This document shows positions 8,656 through 16,088 of a stretch of 28,205 nt of DNA, one piece after another (position 1 is the stretch's first letter; each line of letters begins with the position of its first letter). The position numbers were made by a program, and so were the translations under genes. A model generated the notes under the pieces. The model was not told the DNA's origin. It saw only the letters and a program-made list of their open reading frames with translations, and did no database searches. Location of the stretch: contig NZ_CAKRAS010000038.1 in NCBI RefSeq assembly GCF_934295145.1, positions 1-28,205 on the forward strand. The letters are read 5' to 3'. Origin of the DNA: an uncultured Eubacterium sp. Its GTDB lineage: Bacteria > Bacillota > Clostridia > Lachnospirales > Lachnospiraceae.

Positions 8656-8796
8656 ATGAAAAGAACATGCTATGCGTTTATGGCAGCGGCAGTTCTGACG
8701 GTCACATTTGTTGGCGGCTGTGGAAAGCAGGATGCCGCAACGACAACACAGGGGACACAAGCAAAGAAAATCGGGGCACTGACGCTCCGGAGATAG
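8656..8796 (+). pseudogene. N-terminal remnant of a lipoprotein gene
   Basis: A 46-codon frame beginning MKRTCYAFMAAAVLTVTFVG has a clean lipoprotein signal peptide with lipobox VGGC (Cys22), then the short Q/T-rich linker common in substrate-binding lipoproteins (KQDAATTTQGTQAKKIG), and then stops after LTLRR. AGAGGAAAAAG precedes the ATG. The mature domain is absent, so this is best read as the 5' end of an ABC solute-binding or similar lipoprotein gene cut by a rearrangement near 8780-8796. The frame also opens earlier at 8575, inside the MATE gene, but the signal peptide fixes the true start. Confidence 0.6.
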
Positions 8797-8891
8797 TATT
8801 GTCAGCTTAGTTATTAAGGGTTGGGCGGCTGACAAAACCTGCGGAAGGATTTTGGACGGAACATTCTACATATGATAGAGAGGACAAGTCT

Positions 8892-9452
8892 TCAAAAAAA
8901 GAGTATCCTGGAATGCATAGCATCATCCAAAAAGGCAGGCAACCGGTCTTTGGCTTCTTTGATAAAACTTTCATTAAATCCCCAGAGGTTCATGGAAACA
9001 GTAGTGTCCCCGTCGATCTCCTGCCAGGTAGCTCCTTTATCTTCCGTAAAGTGGATGCCGTTTTCATACGTTTCAATCTGTGTATGCTCCACGACACTGA
9101 CCAGGTTGGCATCAGCATCGGTGGTGCAGACACCTCTTGCAACGGAGCCGTTTTCCGTAACGGTATTTTTTAACTGATAGCCGACCATGCAGTAGAGGTA
9201 TTTATCATCATCTGAATGTGTGGACAGGTAATCGTAAATGATCTGAAAACAGGTGGTGCCATAGTAATCATCCGCATTAATCACTGCAAACGGGGCATCA
9301 ATAAGATCTCTGGCTGTAAGAATCGCATGGCAGGTGCCCCATGGTTTTTCCCGTCCCTCCGGTACGGTATATCCTTCCGGAAGGTCCTCTAAATCCTGGT
9401 AGGCATAGGAAACATCCATATAGTTTGCGATACGTGCTCCTACGACATATTT
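8892..9452 (-). pseudogene. Internal fragment of a sugar nucleotidyltransferase
   Basis: The translated frame (ATG-like entry at 9419, but homology-like sequence runs back to about 9446) contains WGTCHAILTARDLI, then FAVINADDYYG, the metal/nucleotide-binding core of NTP_transferase proteins, and later VSMNLWGF. The glycine-rich N-terminal nucleotide-binding loop is missing: a stop lies at 9453-9455, immediately before the VVGARIANYMDVSYAYQD segment that is normally in mid-protein. The C-terminal part is also missing after PAFLDDAM, where HSRILFF and a stop follow. The fragment therefore appears cut at both ends and is unlikely to be functional. The family identification is from remembered motifs. 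Confidence 0.65.
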
Positions 9453-9614
9453 TCAGAATGAACCATTGGAATATGATACAGCAATTCGAGTGATAGAGAC
9501 AGTGATTGATTCTGGAGTGTTCTAACTGGAAGAAGTATATATACAATCTGAAATCTATCGTTGACATATCTCTTATTTAGTAGACAGGTGAAATATTTAA
9601 AATTTAGTGCGGAT

Positions 9615-9652
9615 AATACCTACATTTCGATTTGAAGTGTAGGTATTTTTTA
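9615..9652 (+). terminator. Strong intrinsic terminator
   Basis: AATACCTACATTTC (9615-9628) pairs with GAAGTGTAGGTATT (9634-9647), with one G-U pair and a 5-nt loop, followed by a T-run. It reads on the plus strand yet no intact plus-strand gene lies just before it, so it may have belonged to a gene that has been lost. Confidence 0.8.
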
Positions 9653-9686
9653 AATTATAACCATTTTATTTATTTTAAGGAAATAC

Positions 9687-9715
9687 TTGACAGGTATCTG
9701 TATTGCAAATACAGT
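9687..9715 (+). promoter_or_regulatory. Promoter with palindromic operator before YaiI-family gene
   Basis: TTGACA (9687-9692), a 17-bp spacer and TACAGT (9710-9715) form a good sigma-A type promoter. The spacer and -10 contain a perfect inverted repeat, CTGTATT-GCA-AATACAG (9698-9714), which would let a dimeric repressor block the promoter. The regulator is not identifiable from the window. Confidence 0.6.
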
Positions 9716-9781
9716 AGAATCGTACCTAGAAAAAATGGTTGTCTTTTGATTGTTGCAGAAAATAAAGGAACTTGAGAATAT

Positions 9782-10237
9782 ATGAAGATATTTATAGATG
9801 CCGATGCCTGCCCGGTTGTAGGAATCGTTGAGAAAATAGCTGAAAAATATGATGTGCCGGTTACTTTGCTTTGTGATACGAACCATGTGCTTTCATCTGA
9901 ATATAGCGAAGTGATCGTGGTTGGCGCGGGAGCAGATGCAGTAGACTATAAACTGATCAGTCTGTGCCATAGAGGGGATATTGTAGTATCACAGGATTAT
10001 GGTGTAGCAGCAATGGCTCTTGGAAAAGGCGCATATGCGATCCATCAATCCGGGAAGTGGTATACGGATGAAAATATTGATCAGATGCTGATGGAACGGC
10101 ATATAAATAAAAAAGCCAGACGAAGCTCCAGCAAAAATCACATCAAAGGTCCGAAAAAGCGGACAGGTGAGGATGATGAAAATTTTGCACAGGCATTTGA
10201 AAAAATGGTACGGATGGCACAGAAAGAAGAAGGATAG
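9782..10237 (+). CDS. YaiI/YqxD family protein (UPF0178, DUF188)
   Basis: A 151-residue cytoplasmic protein. The N-terminus MKIFIDADACPV, the VVGAGADAVDYKLI region, and IVVSQDYGVAAMALGKGA are diagnostic for the YaiI/YqxD family, which has a PIN-like nuclease fold with conserved acidic residues (Asp6, Asp8, Asp in SQDYG). Its biochemical role is not established. The C-terminus is basic (KKARRSSSKNHIKGPKKR), as usual for the family. ATG 9782 follows AAGGAAC and lies downstream of a consensus-like promoter (9687-9715) and upstream of a strong terminator, so it is a single-gene unit. Intact length. Confidence 0.92.
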   Translation: MKIFIDADACPVVGIVEKIAEKYDVPVTLLCDTNHVLSSEYSEVIVVGAGADAVDYKLISLCHRGDIVVSQDYGVAAMALGKGAYAIHQSGKWYTDENIDQMLMERHINKKARRSSSKNHIKGPKKRTGEDDENFAQAFEKMVRMAQKEEG

Positions 10238-10321
10238 ATGAAAAATTTCCAATCATGTGAGTGGTGAAACATTATGTATTGATTTATCCAACAAATAATA
10301 AAAATGAAATAAAATAAGGGC

Positions 10322-10365
10322 AGACAAAACGGTACGTTCCAGGCGAGGAATGTACCGTTTTGTTT
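10322..10365 (+). terminator. Intrinsic terminator after YaiI-family gene
   Basis: A long stem pairs ACAAAACGGTACGTTCC (10324-10340) with GGAATGTACCGTTTTGT (10347-10363) around the loop AGGCGA, with one G-T wobble, followed by TT. It closes the YaiI-family transcription unit and also separates it from the convergent kinase gene. Confidence 0.85.
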
Positions 10366-10458
10366 ATCAATGATAAGCAGAATACAGAGAGGAACAAGAT
10401 TCTGTTTAGAAAAATCTGATTATTATGGCATATTTATCGAGTTGTAATTTATGAAACA

Positions 10459-11766
10459 TTATGAAACATCGTCAATGTTTTGCGGAAAGAACAGCATTGC
10501 AGAGGCAGTAAAAATTCCATTTTCATATTCAAATAAAATAGTTCCGTTATATTTTTCTACTGCCTGAGTAACATTATACAGTCCCCATCCATGAAAAGAT
10601 GATTTGCGTGTTTTTCGTGGAAGTCCATCATCGGTGAATTTGATTTCTTTGGATGGATTGGAAATTTCAATCAACACAAATTTCTTAATGCTCTGGATAC
10701 GGATTTTTAATGGAGCAGTCTGTTCCGGGAGTTTACCGACAGCTTCAATGGCATTATCCAGTAAGTTTGCCAGTATCGTACAAAGGTCGGCCGCTTCGAT
10801 ACCGGTTTTATCCGGAAAATCGGTTTGAATCTCATAGTGGATGTTTCGATTTTCCATGAGCTGTATTTTATTGTTTAATACGGCATCTACTACATCATCG
10901 CCGGTCCAGTGGGTTTTCTTTAAAATCTGGACGGGTTTCTGAATGGCGGCGATATACGTTTTCGCTTCCGGTATATTTTCATCGTCCAGCAAACGATCCA
11001 GAGCAATCAGGTGGTTGTTCAGATCATGATATAATCTTGCATTCTGGCTGTATATTTCGTTTAGGTTCTGATATTTTTCTTCCAAAAGATGCTTACTCAA
11101 CGCTTCCTTTTCCAGTAAATGCTGTCTGTTTCGCAGGTCAATTTCAAAGAGCAGAACGGTAAACAGCAGCAGTAAAAAGGCGATGAGGATCACCCAGAAC
11201 TTTGGAGCCTCAAAATAGTTGCTGAATGTTTTACGCATCAGGTAGATCATAACAAAACATCCAACAACAGTAGCGATAAGCAGTTTCCAGACTTTCTTTT
11301 TTCCATCACTCATGCGGCGGATGATTGTAGCTGTAATCAGGACAAGTGCAAGTTCACATCCTTTTGTAATCAGAGAAAACGCAATCGTTGTCCGGTCAGG
11401 ATAGGAATGAAGAACCGAAAGGAACCTTGCTCCGTGACGTGAAAAGTTCAACATCATTGTGATATAAAAAAGTTCAATACATCCCGCCATCAGCACATAA
11501 AAGGCGGATAGAAAAATTAAAACAAAAAACTTCTTGCGAACTAAAATGCATCCGCCGATAAAAAGAATCAGGATATACAGCAAAACGGAAAGCATCGTAT
11601 AGAGCAGATAGTCATTGATCTGTATATAAAATGGTGCCGCAATGCAGGAAATAATGACCGCATATCGGTATTTGAACGTAGGATAAACCGCATGCAGCAA
11701 TATAAAAAATATAAACACTTTCAGTATGACAAAGCCATAATTGGATATCATGAAGAATGTTGTCAT
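10459..11766 (-). CDS. AgrC-like sensor histidine kinase, GHKL family (kinase 1)
   Basis: A 435-residue membrane kinase. The first ~210 residues form about 6-7 hydrophobic helices with little extracellular sequence, as in peptide-sensing AgrC/ComD kinases. A helical linker (LLEKEALSKHLLEEKYQNL) follows, then the phospho-acceptor motif YHDLNNHL with His247, the N box LANLLDNAIEA and the G box HGWGLYN of a GHKL (HATPase_c_5) domain. A longer frame starts at 11781, but GGAGGAA within it is an ideal ribosome site for ATG 11766, and that ATG overlaps the response-regulator stop as ATGA. Translation of the pair is therefore coupled. Very similar in plan to kinase 2, with its His at the same residue number. 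Signal unknown. Confidence 0.92.
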   Translation of the reverse strand: MTTFFMISNYGFVILKVFIFFILLHAVYPTFKYRYAVIISCIAAPFYIQINDYLLYTMLSVLLYILILFIGGCILVRKKFFVLIFLSAFYVLMAGCIELFYITMMLNFSRHGARFLSVLHSYPDRTTIAFSLITKGCELALVLITATIIRRMSDGKKKVWKLLIATVVGCFVMIYLMRKTFSNYFEAPKFWVILIAFLLLLFTVLLFEIDLRNRQHLLEKEALSKHLLEEKYQNLNEIYSQNARLYHDLNNHLIALDRLLDDENIPEAKTYIAAIQKPVQILKKTHWTGDDVVDAVLNNKIQLMENRNIHYEIQTDFPDKTGIEAADLCTILANLLDNAIEAVGKLPEQTAPLKIRIQSIKKFVLIEISNPSKEIKFTDDGLPRKTRKSSFHGWGLYNVTQAVEKYNGTILFEYENGIFTASAMLFFPQNIDDVS

Positions 11767-12482
11767 AAAGAATTCCTCCATAATTTTTGCAGCAGTAATT
11801 TGAGTTCCTTGATACGTGCAAGACTGGCAGGAAGAAATTCACCGTTATCCAATTCAATCGTCGTGTCCTGAATGGAGACGATATGGATCAGATTTACGAT
11901 GATGCCTCTGTCAGCAAAAACAAAATCAGAACTGTTCAGTCCTTCCATCACCGGATTTAAACTTTTGCGTTCTTTTACTTCGGTCTGGTTTGTTAAATGA
12001 AAAACACTGTTTTTTCCTTCGCGGGATATGTACAAGATGTCTTTCAGTAATAATTTTCGATACATGCGTGTATTGGAGAGCAGATAATACTGGTCGGCCT
12101 GCATATGAAGAATCCGAAAGGCATCTTTGATGGCTGTCGGCAGCTTTTCTGGGATCATTTCTTTGTCAATGTAGCGGAACGCGGACAGTTCAAAGGCATC
12201 CAGTGCGTATTTCGTATAAGCGGTAATGAAAATGATCAGCGCGCCGGGCAGATGCGTCCGGATCGTTGCGGCTAATTCCATACCGTTCATATGTGGCATT
12301 TCAATGTCTGTCAAAATTAGGTCAAAAAAGTGACCTTCTTTGATGTCATAACTCAGGTTTTCACTGTTGCTGTATAACGTGATATCTGCAACTTCCTGAT
12401 TTGATTGTAATATAGTAGTTACTGCCTGATTCAGATGCTGAAGTGTTACATCTGAATCGTCGCAGATTGCGATTTGAATCAA
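11763..12482 (-). CDS. LytTR-family response regulator (regulator 1)
   Basis: A 239-residue AgrA/BlpR-type regulator. Residues 1-125 form a receiver domain (IAICDDS acidic pocket with Asp8/Asp9, phospho-acceptor Asp59 in LILTDIEMP, conserved Lys in YIDKE). Residues about 140-235 are a LytTR DNA-binding domain (LLLKDILYISREGKN through VNLIHIVSIQDTTIELDNG). The start is a TTG at 12482 with GGGAGG 8 bases upstream; this gives exactly the length of the paralogue at 15212-15931, which also uses TTG. Its stop overlaps the kinase start (ATGA). It lies next to a symmetric repeat array that is its probable binding site. The longer frame to 12581 adds 33 unrelated residues and is rejected. Confidence 0.92.
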   Translation of the reverse strand: MIQIAICDDSDVTLQHLNQAVTTILQSNQEVADITLYSNSENLSYDIKEGHFFDLILTDIEMPHMNGMELAATIRTHLPGALIIFITAYTKYALDAFELSAFRYIDKEMIPEKLPTAIKDAFRILHMQADQYYLLSNTRMYRKLLLKDILYISREGKNSVFHLTNQTEVKERKSLNPVMEGLNSSDFVFADRGIIVNLIHIVSIQDTTIELDNGEFLPASLARIKELKLLLQKLWRNSL

Positions 12483-12659
12483 TGATAAAACCTCCCAAAA
12501 CAATAAATTCAAGTCAATCCTGTGTAAGACTTGGTACATGATTCCATTCCGTATAAGCCAGTGTGATTTCATTGGAATCATTGTGTAATTACTTATTAAG
12601 GATAACGGAAAAAGATGTTGATGACAACCCCGGCTTTAGGGATTGATTCATCTGTAACA

Positions 12660-12724
12660 ATTATATCAATAAGTATTGATGTGTGTACGTTTTGTCCGTG
12701 AATCAACGTTTTTTGTCCATAAAT
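12660..12724 (-). promoter_or_regulatory. LytTR-type direct repeats and promoter toward regulator 1
   Basis: On the plus strand TTTTGTCCRTRAAT occurs twice, at 12690-12703 and 12711-12724, exactly 21 bp apart. Read on the minus strand this is a direct repeat with core GGACA facing regulator 1. TATAAT lies on the minus strand at 12665-12660, 32 bp from the nearer core. Two direct repeats about two helical turns apart upstream of the promoter is the known layout of AgrA/ComE-type sites. It predicts autoregulation of the regulator-kinase operon. Confidence 0.6.
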
Positions 12725-12770
12725 TATGAGATAGGAATGTTACAGAGTTTTTTGTGTATATAAAAAGATT

Positions 12771-12836
12771 AATTGATGGACAGATTTTGCGAATTGGTGG
12801 ACAAAATCACACAGAGGTAAAAATATATGCCATAAT
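12771..12836 (+). promoter_or_regulatory. LytTR-type direct repeats and promoter toward Asp-box lipoprotein
   Basis: AATTGRTGGACA occurs at 12771-12782 and 12792-12803, 21 bp apart, in the opposite orientation to the pair at 12690-12724. CATAAT (12831-12836) begins 32 bp after the second GGAC core. No good -35 is present, consistent with an activator-dependent promoter. The same offset and flanking bases recur at 16089-16152. Confidence 0.6.
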
Positions 12837-12894
12837 GCAAACATAGAAAGATACTATGAAGTAGATGAAAAACATAGAAATGGGGGAAATTTAT

Positions 12895-13863
12895 ATGAAG
12901 AAGACAATGGCACTTATGGGAATCCTTGGAATGACATTTTTTATGCTGGCAGGGTGTGGACAGAATAAAACGGCGGACAATGAAACACCGATTGAAAATG
13001 GCGTTGGAGTTGCTTCAGCAATCAATATTGAGGATGCATATAATTACAATGATCTGCTGACAACAGATACAGGAGAAATCTATGCACTGACCGATGGAAC
13101 TTCTGAAGATGGAACAGATTCGGTATTGGTATGGAAAAGTTCTGATCGGGGAGAAAACTGGGAGAAAGTAATTTCGTTGCCAGATACGTTTTCTGAAGAT
13201 AGTTATATTTTAACAGGTGTGTTACAGGAAGGAAAAGATTGTCTGAATGCATTTGTTGTTGTATCAGATTCCGATGGAAGTCGGCTGCTTCGAGTTGCGG
13301 AGAAGGACAATGAAGAACTGAAGGTTGGAGATGTGTTTGAAAAATTAGGTGGAAGTGCATGGGATATCAGCGTCGTCAACGACAATGTGTTATCAATCGC
13401 AGGACCGGAACAGTGTGTTTTGTATGATATTGCGCAGCAGAAAGAAGTAAAAAGCCTTTCCTATGACTATTGCTCCGCTGGTTTCCTGTCAATGAAAGAT
13501 CAGTTTGTTGTGTATTGTGACGATATTAAATATTGCCTGAATGCTGAGACACTTGAGGAACAGGAGCCGGAAGAAGGGCTGAAGAAATTTGTGGAAGATA
13601 TGTGGGAAGCAAATCATCGTGAGGTATTTGCACCGATGAAAGCGTGGAATGATACCGTTGTGTGCGCTACACCAAGGGCAATTTACGAATACCGGGATGG
13701 AAAAACAGTAACAGCGTTGTCAATTCCAGATACCATTCATGGAAAAACCAGTTTCAACGGGGTGCTGCCAGTTTGTAAAGGTAGTCAGAACAATTATTAT
13801 TTAAGTGTAAATTCTACTGATGAGATATCGTTGTGGCGGATTGAGCCGGATACAGATAAGTAG
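12895..13863 (+). CDS. Lipoprotein with Asp-box (BNR-like) repeat, function unknown
   Basis: A 322-residue exported lipoprotein. The signal peptide MKKTMALMGILGMTFFMLAGC ends in lipobox LAGC (Cys21). Near residue 80, SSDRGENW matches the Asp-box/BNR pattern S-x-D-x-G-x-x-W found in beta-propellers such as sialidases, and the rest is rich in short beta-type segments, so a propeller-like fold is likely. No sialidase catalytic set (Arg triad, Tyr/Glu) is recognisable, so an enzyme role is not claimed. Start: ATG 12895 with TGGGGGAAA upstream is chosen over an in-frame ATG at 12865. It is divergent from regulator 1 and has its own copy of the direct-repeat promoter, so it is probably a target of the two-component system, perhaps a surface sensor or binding protein. 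Confidence 0.8.
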   Translation: MKKTMALMGILGMTFFMLAGCGQNKTADNETPIENGVGVASAINIEDAYNYNDLLTTDTGEIYALTDGTSEDGTDSVLVWKSSDRGENWEKVISLPDTFSEDSYILTGVLQEGKDCLNAFVVVSDSDGSRLLRVAEKDNEELKVGDVFEKLGGSAWDISVVNDNVLSIAGPEQCVLYDIAQQKEVKSLSYDYCSAGFLSMKDQFVVYCDDIKYCLNAETLEEQEPEEGLKKFVEDMWEANHREVFAPMKAWNDTVVCATPRAIYEYRDGKTVTALSIPDTIHGKTSFNGVLPVCKGSQNNYYLSVNSTDEISLWRIEPDTDK

Positions 13864-13872
13864 ACTGTAAAA

Positions 13873-13920
13873 TAACAAATAGAAGATCATTCCAATTAGG
13901 AGTGATCTTCTGATTTGTTA
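13873..13920. terminator. Bidirectional terminator between convergent genes
   Basis: TAACAAATAGAAGATCATTCC (13873-13893, last bases in the inner stem) pairs with GGAGTGATCTTCTGATTTGTTA (13899-13920) around AATTA, with one bulged G and one wobble. It lies between the plus-strand lipoprotein and minus-strand kinase 2; half of the stem is inside the last codons of kinase 2 (stop at 13896-13898). Confidence 0.75.
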
Positions 13921-15215
13921 CCAGCTTTTTGTGGAAAGAACAGCATTGCAGACGCTGCAAAAATACCATCTTTATAATTAAACTGTAAAGCACCGTCATA
14001 TTTTTCAACAGCCTGGGCGACATTATGTAATCCCCAACCATGGAACGCAGATTTATTTGCCCGTTTAGGCATACCGTCATTTGTAAATTCAACTTTAGGA
14101 GACGGATTTCTTATTTCTATGATGACAAATTTTTTGATGCTTTGAATCCGGATTTCTACTGGTGTGGTTTGTTCCGGTAATTGTGTCGTTGCCTTTATCG
14201 CGTTATCCAGTAAGTTCGCCAGTATTGTACAGATATCGGCATCTTCAATGCCCGTATTGTATGGAAATTCTGCCTGAATATCATAGCGGATTCCCTGATT
14301 TCCCATAATCTGTATTTTATCATTTAACACAGCGTCTACGACATCATTATCAGTCCAGCTTGTTTTCTTTAATAATTGGATCGGTTTCTGTATGTTCTCA
14401 ATGTACTCTTTTGCATCTGAAACACGATTTTCTTCAAGCAGATGATACAGTGTGTACAGATGATTTCTGATATCGTGGTACAACATTGCATTTTGGTTAA
14501 ACATTGCCGTGATGTTTTGATATTTTTCTTCTAATAAATGATTGCTTAAAGCCTCTTTTTCCTGCAAATGCCGTCTGCTTCGTAAGTCAATTTCAAAAAG
14601 CAGGATGAAAAAAAGCAGTAATAAGAAAGCAGCGAAAACCATCCAGAGCTTTGAAATTGTGGTTGTGTAGTTTTGAAATGTATTATGAACCATATACAAA
14701 ATACTGATATATCCTAATACCGTAACAATCGCCAGTTTCCAGACGTAAAATTTTTCTTTTGCAATACGCCGGATGACTGCACATACAAGAAGGACAGCAA
14801 TTATCTGTCCGCATTTGGTTGTGAGCGAGAAAACAAAACGCGGCCATCCATAATCTAATATGAGTGTAAGATAATCCGCTCCGTAAGATGAAAAATGCAT
14901 GATCAGTGACACATAACAAAATTCATAGCACCCCATCATCAATACATAAAATGCACTTATGGAAAGCAGCATAAAATAATCCTTCCGGATCAAAATACAG
15001 CCGCCAATAAAGGTAGACAGGACGAATAGTATAACTGAGTATGCCGAGAATAATGATATCTGGTTGATCAGAGCAGTAAAAGAGGAAAATATTACCGTAA
15101 TAATAAGTACATATTTATAGTTAATATTGGAATAAATGGCATTCAATATTACAAAAAATAAAAATAATTCAAGTAGTGAAAAACTATAATCACAAATCAT
15201 AAATAAAGCTGTCAT
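13896..15215 (-). CDS. AgrC-like sensor histidine kinase, GHKL family (kinase 2)
   Basis: A 439-residue paralogue of kinase 1: multi-helix membrane half (about 7 segments to residue ~210), linker ending LLEEKYQNI, phospho-acceptor His247 in YHDIRNHL, N box LANLLDNAIKA, and G box HGWGLHN. The domain order and the position of the histidine are identical to kinase 1, while the membrane half has diverged more, which would suit recognition of a different ligand. A GTG at 15230 is possible, but GGAGGG lies just before ATG 15215 and that ATG overlaps the stop of regulator 2 as ATGA. No AgrB or AgrD homologue is nearby. The 3' end overlaps a terminator stem. Confidence 0.92.
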   Translation of the reverse strand: MTALFMICDYSFSLLELFLFFVILNAIYSNINYKYVLIITVIFSSFTALINQISLFSAYSVILFVLSTFIGGCILIRKDYFMLLSISAFYVLMMGCYEFCYVSLIMHFSSYGADYLTLILDYGWPRFVFSLTTKCGQIIAVLLVCAVIRRIAKEKFYVWKLAIVTVLGYISILYMVHNTFQNYTTTISKLWMVFAAFLLLLFFILLFEIDLRSRRHLQEKEALSNHLLEEKYQNITAMFNQNAMLYHDIRNHLYTLYHLLEENRVSDAKEYIENIQKPIQLLKKTSWTDNDVVDAVLNDKIQIMGNQGIRYDIQAEFPYNTGIEDADICTILANLLDNAIKATTQLPEQTTPVEIRIQSIKKFVIIEIRNPSPKVEFTNDGMPKRANKSAFHGWGLHNVAQAVEKYDGALQFNYKDGIFAASAMLFFPQKAGNKSEDHS

Positions 15216-15931
15216 AGCGAATCCCTCCACAAGTTCTGAAGCTGAAATTTCAACTCTTTCATACGTGGAATACTGGCAAGGATAAAATGCCCATTATCTA
15301 ATTCAATGGTTGTATTTTGAATAGATACAATGTGAGCCAGGTTTACAACCGTACCTCTGTCGATAAAAACAAAATCAGAACTGTTTAATTTTTCCATGAT
15401 CGGGACTAGACTCTTACGTTGCTTTAAAATATCCTGATTTGCTAAATAAAAAATACTGTTTTTTCCTTCACGCTGTATGTATAAAATATCTTTCAGCAAT
15501 ATTTTCCGATGCATTCGGTTATAGGAAAGAAGATAATATTGATCTTCCTGTAAATGAATCATTTTGAGTGCATCCATAACTGCAACCGGCAGCTTCTTTG
15601 GAATGGTTTCTTTATCAATATATCGAAATATGGATAGTTCAAATGCGTCCAGTGCATATTTGGAATGAGCTGTAATAAAAATGATCAATGCATTTGGCAG
15701 GTATTTTCTAATATTTGCTGCCAGTTCCATCCCATCAATATGTGGCATTTGAATATCCGTTAGAATGAGATCAAAAAATTTCCCTTCGCTAATGTCATAA
15801 TTTAAAAATTTACTTTCCTTATAAAGATTAATTTCTGCAAGTTCATGATTTGATTTTAATATATTCGTTACTTCTTGATTCAGATTTTGTAAAGATACTT
15901 CTGAATCATCACAAATTGCAATTTGAATCAA
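15212..15931 (-). CDS. LytTR-family response regulator (regulator 2)
   Basis: A 239-residue regulator closely similar to regulator 1 (same length, same TTG start, same IAICDDS opening, phospho-acceptor Asp59 in LILTDIQMP, YIDKE Lys). The C-terminal ~100 residues are the LytTR domain (LKDILYIQREGKNSIFYL to STIELDNG-like end, here NTTIELDNGHF). TTG 15931 is preceded by GGAGG at 9 bases. Coupled by ATGA to kinase 2. The DNA-binding domains of regulators 1 and 2 are similar enough that cross-recognition of each other's sites is plausible, although repeat spacing differs (21 versus 22 bp). Confidence 0.92.
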   Translation of the reverse strand: MIQIAICDDSEVSLQNLNQEVTNILKSNHELAEINLYKESKFLNYDISEGKFFDLILTDIQMPHIDGMELAANIRKYLPNALIIFITAHSKYALDAFELSIFRYIDKETIPKKLPVAVMDALKMIHLQEDQYYLLSYNRMHRKILLKDILYIQREGKNSIFYLANQDILKQRKSLVPIMEKLNSSDFVFIDRGTVVNLAHIVSIQNTTIELDNGHFILASIPRMKELKFQLQNLWRDSL

Positions 15932-16002
15932 TGTGTAAAACCTCCATAAAAATAAAACTATCTAAATAATAACTCAAATAGCAGATAATGACAATGATTT
16001 AC

Positions 16003-16069
16003 ATTTTAACATGTAAAATAAAAAAGCAGTTTATGATGTCCGTGAATAAGGTGGTTTCGGTCCGCGAAT
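16003..16069 (-). promoter_or_regulatory. LytTR-type direct repeats and promoter toward regulator 2
   Basis: GTCCGTGAAT (16038-16047) and GTCCGCGAAT (16060-16069) are 22 bp apart; on the minus strand they read ATTCRCGGAC. The 11-mer TGTCCGTGAAT at 16037-16047 is identical to 12693-12703 in module 1. TAAAAT lies on the minus strand at 16008-16003, 33 bp from the nearer core. This predicts autoregulation. Confidence 0.55.
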
Positions 16070-16088
16070 CCAATCTTGTATAAAGGGT

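Larger units (their letters stand above)
9447..9781. other. Intergenic stretch without a gene
   Basis: About 335 bp between the nucleotidyltransferase remnant and the YaiI-family gene. It holds a strong terminator (9615-9652) and a promoter with palindrome (9687-9715), listed separately. Nothing recognisable was found in 9447-9600; it may contain further degraded sequence. Confidence 0.6.
12483..12894. other. Divergent regulatory region, module 1
   Basis: 412 bp without a gene between regulator 1 (minus) and the Asp-box lipoprotein (plus). It carries two outward-facing direct-repeat pairs and two -10-like elements, described in separate entries. A 28-codon ATG frame at 12615-12701 runs through the operator and is not considered a gene. 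Confidence 0.7.

Noticed and set aside
12615..12701. 28-codon frame MLMTTPALGIDSS... ending in a CxxC-like tail, possible signal peptide gene
   Set aside because: Weak ribosome site, lies upstream of the mapped plus-strand -10 element and runs through the operator repeats; no AgrB partner. Probably chance.
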